A stretch of DNA of 6,419 nucleotides from an uncultured Collinsella sp. (GCA_900552155.1 URYU01000102.1:1-6419); one strand, 5' to 3'. Counted from the stretch's first letter, positions 1 to 5,799 are shown. Numbers and translations: made by a program. The notes: generated by a model from the letters alone, not told the origin.

Positions 1-375
1 ATTCCGAACCAGCGCGCCTATGAGCCGGGCGATATCGAAAACGACCCGCAGTACGCCGAGCGCGAGACCCTTGTCGAGTGGGAAGACCAGATCTTCGGCG
101 AGATGAAGGGCATCGGCATCACGAACCGCTTCAAGCACAACCCCTCGCAGATCGTGGCGTCCGCGCCGTGCTTCGGCGAGCACAACCGCGAGGTGCTGCA
201 GGAGTTTGGATACACCGACAAGGAGATCGACGACCTCTACAAGAAGGGCGAGATCGTGACGTGGACGCCGGCGGACACCGCCCGCATCCGTCACCTGCCC
301 GATTGGGGCTTCTTCTGGGATACCGAGCGCCAGTGTGAGCGCATCGGCATGGAGTGGCCGCTCAAGGACGAGTGA
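1..375 (+). CDS. Class III CoA transferase (CaiB/BaiF family), C-terminal fragment
   Basis: This is the 3' end of a gene that begins outside the window; 124 residues are readable in frame from base 1 to a TGA stop. Fragment residues 7-18 (YEPGDIENDPQY) and 59-76 (GEHNREVLQEFGYTDKEI) match the conserved C-terminal part of CaiB/BaiF-type enzymes, which move CoA between acyl-CoA donors and carboxylic acids such as carnitine, oxalate or bile acids. The catalytic Asp lies upstream and cannot be checked. After the usual end of the family (around residue 88) there is a tail of about 35 residues rich in Trp, Arg and Glu that I do not recognise. The next SDR gene starts 72 bp downstream on the same strand, so the two are probably cotranscribed. 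The YEPGDxENDPQY stretch recalls bile-acid CoA transferase BaiF, but that substrate is an inference from memory of the family. Confidence 0.85.
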   Translation: MPNQRAYEPGDIENDPQYAERETLVEWEDQIFGEMKGIGITNRFKHNPSQIVASAPCFGEHNREVLQEFGYTDKEIDDLYKKGEIVTWTPADTARIRHLPDWGFFWDTERQCERIGMEWPLKDE

Positions 376-386
376 TCCCCGCATAC

Positions 387-417
387 CGGACGGGCTGCGG
401 CCCACACAGTCCGTCCG
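387..417 (+). other. Intercistronic hairpin
   Basis: A 7-bp inverted repeat (CGGACGG at 387-393, CCGTCCG at 411-417) lies between the CoA transferase stop and the first SDR. It competes with an inner GGGC-TGCG-GCCC hairpin at 392-403. No T-tract follows, so it is unlikely to be an efficient terminator; RNA processing or stability within an operon is possible. Confidence 0.35.
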
Positions 418-434
418 CCGCATTCTATATCAGC

Positions 435-441
435 AAAGGAG
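435..441 (+). promoter_or_regulatory. Ribosome binding site of first SDR
   Basis: AAAGGAG lies six bases before the ATG at 448. It is a near-consensus Shine-Dalgarno sequence that fixes this start codon. Confidence 0.75.
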
Positions 442-447
442 AAACAA

Positions 448-1233
448 ATGGGTAGACTTGATGGAAAAGTCTGTTTCGTCACCGGTGCCGGTTCCGGCAT
501 TGGCGCCAAGACGGCCGAGCTCTTCGCACAGGAGGGCGCAAGCGTCATCATGGCGGATATGCATGAGGAAAACCTCAGCAAGGTCGCGGCAGACATTCAG
601 GCAGCGGGCGGCGAGGTCATGACGACAGTCGTCAACACCACCGACAATGACGCTGTGAAGGCGGCGTTTGCGGCCGGTGTGGAAAAGTACGGCAAGATCG
701 ACGCGCTGGCCAATATCGCAGGTGTGCTCGATGTCGCCATGCGGCCGATCGACGATTTTCTTACCAGCGATCTCGACACGACCCTGCCCGTGAACGTCAA
801 GGGCACGATGTACGTTACCCGCGCGGCTGTCAAGCAGTTCATCGCGCAGGGCTACGGCACGATCGCGACCGTCGCCTCCGTCGGCGGCGTGAACGGCAAC
901 GGCAGCGCCGCCTACACGGTCTCGAAGGGCGCGGAGGTCGCGCTGACCAAGCACATCGCGCTGCGCTTTGCCAACGGCGAGCAGAAGATCCGCGCCAACT
1001 GCGTGTGCCCCGGCACGGTCATGACCCCCATGACCACGCGCGCCATGAAGGCCAGAGGCAAGTACACGAAGGCCGCCAAGGCCATGCAGGCCTCCCCCGC
1101 GAAGCACACCACGCTCGACGTGTGCACTTGCACGGATCTCGACATCGCCAAGATCCTGCTGTTTTTGTGCAGCGACGATTCTGCGCCGCTCAACGGTCAG
1201 GCGCTCGTTGCCGATTACGGCGCAAACCTCTGA
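448..1233 (+). CDS. Classical short-chain dehydrogenase/reductase, NAD-type
   Basis: A complete 261-residue protein of normal length for a classical SDR, a cytosolic oxidoreductase that interconverts alcohols and ketones using NAD(P). The Rossmann glycine motif TGAGSGIG is at residues 12-19. Asp37 at the end of the second strand predicts preference for NAD(H) over NADP(H). The catalytic set is intact: Asn116 (VNVKG), Ser144 (ASVGG), Tyr156 and Lys160 (YTVSK), followed by the CPG motif at 187-189. The structural NNAG motif reads NIAG (89-92), an Ile for the second Asn. A Lys/Ala-rich segment at 201-220 sits in the usual substrate-lid region. The gene lies 72 bp after a CaiB/BaiF-type CoA transferase and 76 bp before a second SDR half, all on one strand, so a role on a CoA-linked or steroid/bile-acid substrate is plausible. 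The exact substrate cannot be assigned. Confidence 0.92.
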   Translation: MGRLDGKVCFVTGAGSGIGAKTAELFAQEGASVIMADMHEENLSKVAADIQAAGGEVMTTVVNTTDNDAVKAAFAAGVEKYGKIDALANIAGVLDVAMRPIDDFLTSDLDTTLPVNVKGTMYVTRAAVKQFIAQGYGTIATVASVGGVNGNGSAAYTVSKGAEVALTKHIALRFANGEQKIRANCVCPGTVMTPMTTRAMKARGKYTKAAKAMQASPAKHTTLDVCTCTDLDIAKILLFLCSDDSAPLNGQALVADYGANL

Positions 1234-1239
1234 TCCGAC

Positions 1240-1265
1240 TGCGCCGGTGCGCGCACACCGGCGCA
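1240..1265 (+). other. Strong intercistronic hairpin between the two SDR genes
   Basis: A perfect 10-bp stem (TGCGCCGGTG at 1240-1249 with CACCGGCGCA at 1256-1265) closes a 6-nt loop, starting 7 bases after the first SDR stop codon. No run of T follows, so it is more likely an RNA-stability or partial-termination element inside the operon than a full terminator. Confidence 0.5.
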
Positions 1266-1293
1266 AAGCTATAAAACCGCGCACACAAAATGA

Positions 1294-1300
1294 AAGGGAG
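1294..1300 (+). promoter_or_regulatory. Ribosome binding site of SDR-DapH ORF
   Basis: AAGGGAG ends nine bases before the ATG at 1310. The open frame extends upstream to about 1208, but that part overlaps the previous gene and the hairpin and is not SDR-like, so 1310 is the start ([13 protein letters not shown]). Confidence 0.6.
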
Positions 1301-1309
1301 TGTACTGTT

Positions 1310-2095
1310 ATGAGTAACCGTTTGGAAGGAAAAGTCGCGCTGGTCACGGCGTGCACCCGCGGCATCGGCCGCGCGATCGCAGACCTGTTCGTCGATGAGG
1401 GCGCGAAGGTCTACTATGCCTGCCGCAATATGGAGACCGGCAAGGCTGCCGTTGAGGCCGCCAGAGCCCGCGGCGGTCAGGCCGAGCTCGTCTACTTTGA
1501 GGCACACGACCCCGCCACGCACAGAAGCATGATCGACGAGTGCATCGCCAAGGAAGGCCGCCTCGACGTGCTGGTCAACAACTTCGGCGAATCCAACCCC
1601 CGCAAGGACCTCGACATCACCAAGTGCACCTACAAGGAGTTTGAAAAGACCGTCTGCGTGGATCTCTCGACCGTGTTCAATGCCTGCCAGGAAGCGCTCA
1701 ACAAGGCCATGATCAAGCAGCATTCCGGCAGCATCATCAACATCGGCTCCGTTATCGGCGAGGGTTCCATGATCGATATGGGCGCCGTGCTGGGCGGTCG
1801 CGCCACCGTGGGCAAGAACTGCCACATCGGCGCCGGCACCGTGCTGGCAGGCGTTGTGGAGCCCGCCAGCGCCACGCCCGTCATCATCGAGGACGATGTC
1901 ATGATCGGCGCAAACGCCGTGGTCCTGGAAGGCGTGCACGTGGGCAAGGGTGCTGTAGTTGCCGCCGGCGCCGTGTGCGTCGAGGACGTCCCCGCCGGCG
2001 CCGTCGTGGCCGGTGTCCCCGCCCGCGCCATCAAGATGCGCGACGAGAAGACCGACAGCAAGACCGGCCTGGAAGAGGGCCTGCGCCAGCTTTAA
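1310..2095 (+). CDS. Chimeric ORF: 7alpha-HSDH-like SDR N-terminal half joined to DapH C-terminal half
   Basis: One uninterrupted 261-codon frame holds two unrelated folds. Residues 1 to about 146 are an [11 protein letters not shown] at 13-20, Arg39 suggesting NADP(H), and [14 protein letters not shown] at 89-102, where NNFG replaces NNAG as in clostridial 7alpha-hydroxysteroid dehydrogenases. Asp118 stands where the catalytic Asn is expected. Residues 142 to 261 are the C-terminal left-handed beta-helix of DapH, tetrahydrodipicolinate N-acetyltransferase (acetyl-CoA dependent; lysine/diaminopimelate pathway): [28 protein letters not shown], the [25 protein letters not shown] segment, and the [21 protein letters not shown] tail, split here at residues 245-261. 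The SDR part lacks the catalytic Tyr and Lys, and the DapH part lacks its N-terminal half, so neither activity is expected. I favour a contig chimera over a real fusion. An annotation pipeline might call it SDR or DapH depending on the best hit. Confidence 0.9.
   Translation: MSNRLEGKVALVTACTRGIGRAIADLFVDEGAKVYYACRNMETGKAAVEAARARGGQAELVYFEAHDPATHRSMIDECIAKEGRLDVLVNNFGESNPRKDLDITKCTYKEFEKTVCVDLSTVFNACQEALNKAMIKQHSGSIINIGSVIGEGSMIDMGAVLGGRATVGKNCHIGAGTVLAGVVEPASATPVIIEDDVMIGANAVVLEGVHVGKGAVVAAGAVCVEDVPAGAVVAGVPARAIKMRDEKTDSKTGLEEGLRQL
1733..1757 (+). other. Chimera junction between SDR and dapH sequence
   Basis: Codons 142-149 encode IINIGSVI. The first part fits the SDR strand preceding the catalytic Ser (typical SIVNISSV), and the same residues fit the DapH coil [10 protein letters not shown]. 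The bases atcatcaacatcggctccgt could therefore be present in both parent genes, and the switch point cannot be placed more finely than this interval. Confidence 0.75.
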
Positions 2096-2097
2096 TA

Positions 2098-2125
2098 GTT
2101 ACGGCGTTTTACCAAACGCCGTAAC
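2098..2125 (+). terminator. Perfect 12-bp hairpin just after the dapH-type end
   Basis: GTTACGGCGTTT (2098-2109) pairs perfectly with AAACGCCGTAAC (2114-2125) around a 4-nt loop, starting two bases after the stop codon. No T-tract follows the stem, so it may stabilise the 3' end or act as a weak terminator ahead of the strong one at 2292. Confidence 0.5.
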
Positions 2126-2138
2126 GGCCCGACGCTGC

Positions 2139-2236
2139 AAACGCCCCTAAGCGGCAATCTGACGTTCAATCGTCGGTCGCGTACCGAAGTACGCTTCCCT
2201 CCTCTTTCACGTCACCTTGCTCGCTTAGGGGCGTTT
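2139..2236. repeat. 98-bp palindromic intergenic element with 15-bp inverted ends
   Basis: Perfect 15-bp inverted repeats, AAACGCCCCTAAGCG at 2139-2153 and CGCTTAGGGGCGTTT at 2222-2236, enclose 68 bp. Inside is a perfect 6-bp hairpin with a CGAA loop (GCGTAC 2179-2184, GTACGC 2189-2194). On the minus strand the inside carries a purine-rich GAAAGAGGAGGGAAG stretch. There is no coding signal. The layout fits a short mobile or REP/MITE-like intergenic repeat; copy number elsewhere cannot be judged from one window. Confidence 0.6.
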
Positions 2237-2291
2237 TCGCTGACGTGAGCTCAACCTGCGGCGCAATGTCAGCCACCAAGCCGAAAACAAA

Positions 2292-2330
2292 AAAGGCCGA
2301 AGTCCCAAAAGGCTTCGGCCTTTGTTTTTT
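2292..2330. terminator. Bidirectional intrinsic terminator between convergent genes
   Basis: AAAGGCCGAAG (2292-2302) pairs with CTTCGGCCTTT (2313-2323). The plus strand continues TTTGTTTTTT, and on the minus strand the stem is followed by TTTTTTGTTTT. It lies between the plus-strand ORF ending at 2095 and the minus-strand gene ending at 2349, so it can stop transcription from both sides. Confidence 0.88.
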
Positions 2331-2348
2331 GCAACGTCCAAGAGCAGT

Positions 2349-3353
2349 TTATCGATTCTCAATACTTCCGATGTTCTTGAGCTCGATGGAGATGAGGCCG
2401 TTGGGCTCGTTGACAAACTCGATGTACTCAGAGTTCGAACCCATCTCGGCCGGGAAGCTGATCTCGATGCCCGTGTCGGTACGGATCTTGTGGTTGCGCA
2501 CCGCCGCGCGTTCGACCTGCTTGCGCTCCACGGGCACACGCTCAGGCACCTTCTCCTCAGTCAGTGCCGCGCGCACGCTCTCCTTGATAACCGGCTCGTC
2601 CTCAAAGACCTCATCGACGATATCCCAAGGGGGCAGTTCCTCGTCATCCTCAACTTTCTCGGCAACAGCAGCCTTAACCTTGGCGAGTGCTACAGCCGTG
2701 TTGGCACCGTGCTCCTCGGCGACTTCCTCGACCACACGCGTCACGGTGTCGATGACCTCCTTGCCCGATACCCCCGCGTCGCACTGCAGCAGGCCATCGG
2801 GAATGAGCATGCGATCCTCGCCGGCAATCTTGCGCTTCTTATCCACATAGCCGATCTCCATGGTGCTTGCACGCACGATTGCATAGCTCGGCACCTTTTG
2901 CGAGGGGTTCGGCAGAATGGCGTAGTGGCGCGCGATGTCGTTGCGCACCTCCCCCTCTTCGCGGCCCACTTCGTGCATAAAAGCCTGCTTGGAGCCCAGC
3001 AGCATCACGGCAAACCAGCGGGCATCCTCATCGTCGTCAAAATCAGCCACGAGCACGTCGGTGGACTCGGCTTTCTCGGCTTTGGTGAGCTCGGAGGAGA
3101 TAAACTCCGCAATCTGCTGCGACAGGTCCACGAACTCGCGCTCGCCAAAGAAATAGCCCTTGAGCTCACCACCAAACGCAGAGTTCTCGGCAAACGTGGC
3201 GCGTTTGTTGTCGGCCGAGGTACGAGCGCGCCGCAGGTGCGTGGTTACGAAATTACGCACGGTGCGGCTCTCGATATCGAGCTCGCGCTGGCTCATAACG
3301 TTGACGGCAGAGTCAAAGTCCAGGATATGCAGAATCGCGTGATTGATTTTCAT
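2349..3353 (-). CDS. 37-kDa nucleoid-associated protein, NdpA/YejK (NA37) family
   Basis: The 334-residue protein opens with MKINHAILHILDFDSAVNVMSQRELD, the typical start of the NA37 family, here read as two parts: MKINHAILHILDFDS and the VNVMSQRELD that follows. Members of this family bind the bacterial nucleoid; the molecular role is poorly defined. Further family-like segments are the charged region around residues 115-140 (ADFDDDEDARWFAV, then LLGSKQAFMHEVG) and the C-terminal segment ending in LISIELKNIGSIENR. The middle (about 225-255) is very acidic and Ala/Glu-rich, probably a helical linker. There is no signal peptide or membrane segment. An ATG three codons upstream (3362) is in frame, but GAACGGA directly abuts it, whereas it sits about nine bases from the ATG at 3353; I therefore prefer 3353. 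The gene ends just before a bidirectional terminator. It is 111 bp downstream of the hydrolase gene on the same strand, with a palindromic repeat between them. Confidence 0.88.
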   Translation of the reverse strand: MKINHAILHILDFDSAVNVMSQRELDIESRTVRNFVTTHLRRARTSADNKRATFAENSAFGGELKGYFFGEREFVDLSQQIAEFISSELTKAEKAESTDVLVADFDDDEDARWFAVMLLGSKQAFMHEVGREEGEVRNDIARHYAILPNPSQKVPSYAIVRASTMEIGYVDKKRKIAGEDRMLIPDGLLQCDAGVSGKEVIDTVTRVVEEVAEEHGANTAVALAKVKAAVAEKVEDDEELPPWDIVDEVFEDEPVIKESVRAALTEEKVPERVPVERKQVERAAVRNHKIRTDTGIEISFPAEMGSNSEYIEFVNEPNGLISIELKNIGSIENR

Positions 3354-3427
3354 ATACGGCATTCCGTTCTAGAGCGATTTCGGCACGAACCAGTATAGCG
3401 GTCGATCCCGCCCCAGGCGCATCGAAG

Positions 3428-3462
3428 ATTGGTGCATCGGGGACAGGTTGCTTTGCACCAAT
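3428..3462. repeat. REP-like palindromic repeat, copy A
   Basis: Nine-bp arms ATTGGTGCA (3428-3436) and TGCACCAAT (3454-3462) flank a core containing GGGGACAGGTTGCTT. It begins two bases beyond the stop codon of the minus-strand hydrolase gene. The 22 bases at 3439-3460, read on the minus strand, match 4656-4677 on the plus strand at 20 positions. The stem could also serve as a 3'-end structure for the hydrolase transcript. Confidence 0.7.
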
Positions 3463-3464
3463 GG

Positions 3465-4625
3465 TTAGCGCAGGAGCTCGGACTGCCAAGCCTCGAGCTG
3501 TTCTGCCAAGCTCTTGCCGGCAGCGGGCATGTCGATCTGGGGACGTTTGGGCAGAAGCGCACACTTAAGAATCGCAACGATAGTCTGCGAGACAAAGCGT
3601 CGCGTATCCTTGTCAAAGCCTTGCGCAGCCTGGAGCATCACGGGCAGGCTCTCGCGTAGATTCCCAGCGATATCCGCAAACCGCTCAGCACCCGTAGCCT
3701 CAAGCACGGAGAACAACGCATCTACAAAACGCTCGCGCTCGTTAGGCGACACCGCAAGCAGCATCTCGCGAATGGAGCCATCAACGTATCGAGCACCGGC
3801 GGACAGGCGCTCACAGTACACGAAGTCGCGACCATCAACCACCCAGCTAAAGGGATTATGCTGAAGCAGGCTGAACTCGGTGCTCTCAACGATGGCATAG
3901 TCCTCCTGTGTCTCGAACATCATGCCAAAGATCGACGACCGAGGTAGCGTCTTGTCGATTCGACCGGATAGATCGGCGAAGGCGTTGCCGCTCAGAAACT
4001 CCTCGACGAAGCCCGGGCCATCATGGGAATACGCCCTTTCGATTCGCTCACGGGCGACATCGGGGCACATCGCCGCACCGTACACCGCAAGGTTTCCACC
4101 CTTGGAATGACCTCCGCACAAAAGCGGCCCGTCAATCGCATCCGCCGCCTCGTCTACATAACGCGCCGCGGATTCCTGGGCCGGCACAGGACACCGGAAC
4201 GCCATGTTAAAGTCCTCTTTCCAGCCCACAATCGTGCTGTCGGTCCCCCGGAAGGCAAGATAGCTAAACCCCGCCGGAAATCGGAACGTCATGGCCGCAA
4301 ACTGCTCCGTTGTCTCGGCATCACTCACGCTACGATAGCCGCAAACACGAACGCCACGGTAGCGAGGGCTTGCTGCCACAGCCTCCAACAGGGCACGACT
4401 CCCCTCCGGATCCCACAGGTCGCCAATCATGTCTTGGTAGCACTCGGCGCGCAGCAGCTCGCGTACGTCTAGGCCCTGCCAGTTCGTCAGCTCCGCCATA
4501 TCACCCGGCAAACGCAAATAGGACAACCACGCAAAGACCAGGCTATCCACCGCGCAGAACGGCCGTTCCTCAAACGGATCAAACGCCGTCTGGGCATAGG
4601 TCAAAAAATTAGGCGAATCCGACAT
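3465..4625 (-). CDS. DUF2974 / Mbeg1-like alpha/beta hydrolase
   Basis: A 386-residue cytosolic protein with no signal peptide or membrane helix. The start at 4625 (MSDSPNFLTYAQTAFDPF) follows GGGAGG on the minus strand; the longer frame up to 4685 runs through a repeat and is rejected. FAFRGTD-like sequence (LAFRGTDST, 123-131) and the nucleophile elbow GGHSKGGNLAVY (171-182, Ser174) resemble class 3 lipase/Mbeg1-type hydrolases. SHDGPGF (200-206) and LLQHNPFSWVVDG (253-265, His256) are further conserved-looking segments; His256 is a candidate catalytic His by position only. The N-terminus FDPFEERPFCAVDSLVFAWLSYL is typical of DUF2974. The substrate is unknown; esterase, lipase or peptidase activity is possible. 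Upstream lie the ldh terminator and a repeat, leaving little room for a normal promoter. Confidence 0.85.
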   Translation of the reverse strand: MSDSPNFLTYAQTAFDPFEERPFCAVDSLVFAWLSYLRLPGDMAELTNWQGLDVRELLRAECYQDMIGDLWDPEGSRALLEAVAASPRYRGVRVCGYRSVSDAETTEQFAAMTFRFPAGFSYLAFRGTDSTIVGWKEDFNMAFRCPVPAQESAARYVDEAADAIDGPLLCGGHSKGGNLAVYGAAMCPDVARERIERAYSHDGPGFVEEFLSGNAFADLSGRIDKTLPRSSIFGMMFETQEDYAIVESTEFSLLQHNPFSWVVDGRDFVYCERLSAGARYVDGSIREMLLAVSPNERERFVDALFSVLEATGAERFADIAGNLRESLPVMLQAAQGFDKDTRRFVSQTIVAILKCALLPKRPQIDMPAAGKSLAEQLEAWQSELLR

Positions 4626-4642
4626 GGCCCTCCCATCAACTA

Positions 4643-4679
4643 TGGTGCATTGGGGTGGTGCAAAGTAACCTGACCCCCC
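4643..4679. repeat. REP-like repeat, copy B (rearranged)
   Basis: TGGTGCATTGGGG (4643-4655) is directly followed by TGGTGCAAAGTAACCTG (4656-4672) and ACCCCCC. The first unit matches copy A at 3430-3442 (12 of 13), and the second matches the reverse complement of copy A (20 of 22 over 4656-4677). The two units overlap as a palindrome in copy A but are tandem here. The element sits between the hydrolase start codon and the ldh terminator. Confidence 0.65.
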
Positions 4680-4680
4680 T

Positions 4681-4722
4681 CGCACTAAAAAGGCGCCCGG
4701 ACCGTGTGGCCCGGACGCCTTT
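4681..4722 (-). terminator. Intrinsic terminator of ldh
   Basis: AAAGGCG (4689-4695) pairs with CGCCTTT (4716-4722), and after one C-A mismatch CCGG (4697-4700) pairs with CCGG (4711-4714); a short CC/GG inner pairing closes a GTGT loop. Read on the minus strand the stem is followed by CTTTTTAG. It starts about 30 bases beyond the ldh stop codon. On the plus strand the tail (TTTCATTG) is weaker. Confidence 0.85.
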
Positions 4723-4753
4723 CATTGTAGCCTGTTGCCCAAACGAGCCGAAT

Positions 4754-5704
4754 TTAGCAGGAGAAGTCGACGCTGTCGATGATGTCCTTGAGGGCCTTGG
4801 CGGAGGCGGTGAGCTCATGCTGCTCGTCATCGTTCAGTGGCACGGGGACGCGGCAGACGACGCCGTCGCGGCCAACGACCGTCGGCATGGAGATGGCCAG
4901 ATCGGACAGGCCATACTCGCCCACCATGAGCGAGGAAACGGGCAGAACGGTCTGCTCATCACGCATAACAGCGGTGCAGATGCGCTTAACGGCCATGGCG
5001 ACGCCGTAGTAGGTGGCGTGCTTCTTCTCGATGATGGTGTAGGCGGAGTTCTTAACGTCCTCGGCGATGCGCTTCTCGGCGGTCTCATGCTCCAGGTGGC
5101 CGTGAAGCTCGCAGAAGGTGTTCAGCGGCACGCCGGCAACCTGGGCGCTGGACCAAGCGACAAACTCGGAGTCGCCGTGCTCACCCATGACATAGGCCTG
5201 AACGTCGCGCGGGTCAACAGCGACGTGGTCATCAAGCAGCTGCTGCAGACGGCCAGTGTCGAGCACGGTGCCAGAGCCGATGACATGGCCCTCGGGCAGG
5301 CCGGACATCTTGATGGCAGCATAGGTCAGAACATCAACCGGGTTGGAGACGATTAGCAGAATGCCGTCGAAGCCGGACTTCTTAATCTCGGGGATAATGG
5401 ACTTAAAGATGTTGACGTTCTTGTTGACCAGGTCCAGGCGGGTCTCACCGGGCTTCTGGGCAGCGCCAGCGGTGACGACGATCATGGCGGCGTCGGCGAC
5501 ATCGGAATAATCGCCGGCGTAGATCTTCATCGGCTCGGCAAACGTCATGCCGTGCGCGATATCCAGGGCCTCACCCTCGGCACGGTTCTTGTCCACGTCG
5601 ATGAGGACCATCTCGGAGAACAGACCACTCTGCATCAGTGCGAACGCCGAAGACGAACCGACGAAACCGCAGCCGACAATAGCGACCTTCATCTCGTTAA
5701 CCAT
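4754..5704 (-). CDS. ldh: L-lactate dehydrogenase
   Basis: A 316-residue enzyme of normal length that reduces pyruvate to L-lactate with NADH in the cytosol, regenerating NAD in fermentation. GxGxxG is at 11-16 (GCGFVG), and Asp36 binds the NAD ribose. The substrate loop AAQKPGETRLDL (81-92) has Gln83, which marks lactate rather than malate dehydrogenase, and Arg89. The catalytic set is Asp149 and Arg152 (LDTGR) with His176 in GEHGDSE. The residues matching the fructose-1,6-bisphosphate site of Geobacillus LDH (Arg173, His188) are Gln154 and Gln169, so the enzyme is probably not FBP-activated (alignment from memory). The start at 5704 (MVNEMKVAIVG) follows GGGAG with six-base spacing; a longer frame to 5782 would translate the leader hairpin and is rejected. 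A terminator follows at 4689-4722. The upstream aminotransferase is 201 bp away on the same strand. Confidence 0.96.
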   Translation of the reverse strand: MVNEMKVAIVGCGFVGSSSAFALMQSGLFSEMVLIDVDKNRAEGEALDIAHGMTFAEPMKIYAGDYSDVADAAMIVVTAGAAQKPGETRLDLVNKNVNIFKSIIPEIKKSGFDGILLIVSNPVDVLTYAAIKMSGLPEGHVIGSGTVLDTGRLQQLLDDHVAVDPRDVQAYVMGEHGDSEFVAWSSAQVAGVPLNTFCELHGHLEHETAEKRIAEDVKNSAYTIIEKKHATYYGVAMAVKRICTAVMRDEQTVLPVSSLMVGEYGLSDLAISMPTVVGRDGVVCRVPVPLNDDEQHELTASAKALKDIIDSVDFSC

Positions 5705-5710
5705 TAGAAA

Positions 5711-5715
5711 CTCCC
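5711..5715 (-). promoter_or_regulatory. Ribosome binding site of ldh
   Basis: GGGAG on the minus strand, six bases before the ATG at 5704. It decides between this start, the longer frame to 5782 and the internal Met at 5692. Confidence 0.7.
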
Positions 5716-5730
5716 ATCTCTCTCCACAAA

Positions 5731-5761
5731 CAAGCCGCCCGGGAACGACCCGAGCGGCTTG
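5731..5761 (-). terminator. Hairpin in the ldh leader / aminotransferase 3' region
   Basis: AAGCCGC (5732-5738) pairs with GCGGCTT (5754-5760), plus an outer C-G pair (5731/5761). After one C-A mismatch, CGGG (5740-5743) pairs with CCCG (5749-5752) around a 5-nt loop. On the minus strand the stem is followed by GTTTGTGG, a poor U-tract. It lies only 27 bases upstream of the ldh start codon, so it is either a weak terminator for the aminotransferase or a leader structure of ldh mRNA. Confidence 0.5.
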
Positions 5762-5793
5762 CCGTAATCCCAATACATCCAATCGGGACTTTG

Positions 5794-5799
5794 ATTATG
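5794..5799 (-). promoter_or_regulatory. Possible -10 element for ldh
   Basis: CATAAT on the minus strand, about 90 bases upstream of the ldh start in the most AT-rich part of the window. No convincing -35 hexamer lies at 16-18 bases (CGATTT at 17), so this is tentative. Confidence 0.25.

Noticed and set aside
430..1365. Long minus-strand open frame opposite the first SDR
   Set aside because: It is His/Arg/Ala/Gly-rich with no recognisable domain, and it mirrors a clear SDR gene on the plus strand; a GC-rich antisense shadow.
1190..1939. Minus-strand open frame spanning the chimera junction
   Set aside because: A shadow of the plus-strand frame; its His/Asp/Gly-rich composition has no domain support.
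1310..2095. A functional bifunctional dehydrogenase-acetyltransferase
   Set aside because: Each half is missing required parts, and the join occurs mid-domain in both folds rather than through a linker, unlike natural bifunctional fusions.
2322..3398. 358-codon plus-strand open frame opposite the nucleoid-associated protein gene
   Set aside because: The minus-strand protein has strong family features and a fitting start; the plus-strand product has none, and its first part runs through the terminator region.
4636..4670. Promoter for the hydrolase gene within repeat copy B
   Set aside because: The best pair on the minus strand (TTACTT, 18 bp, CATAGT) is too weak to report as a feature.
4655..5356. 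Plus-strand open frame opposite ldh
   Set aside because: It is Gly/Asp/Val-rich low-complexity shadow of a complete, motif-rich LDH gene and starts inside a repeat.
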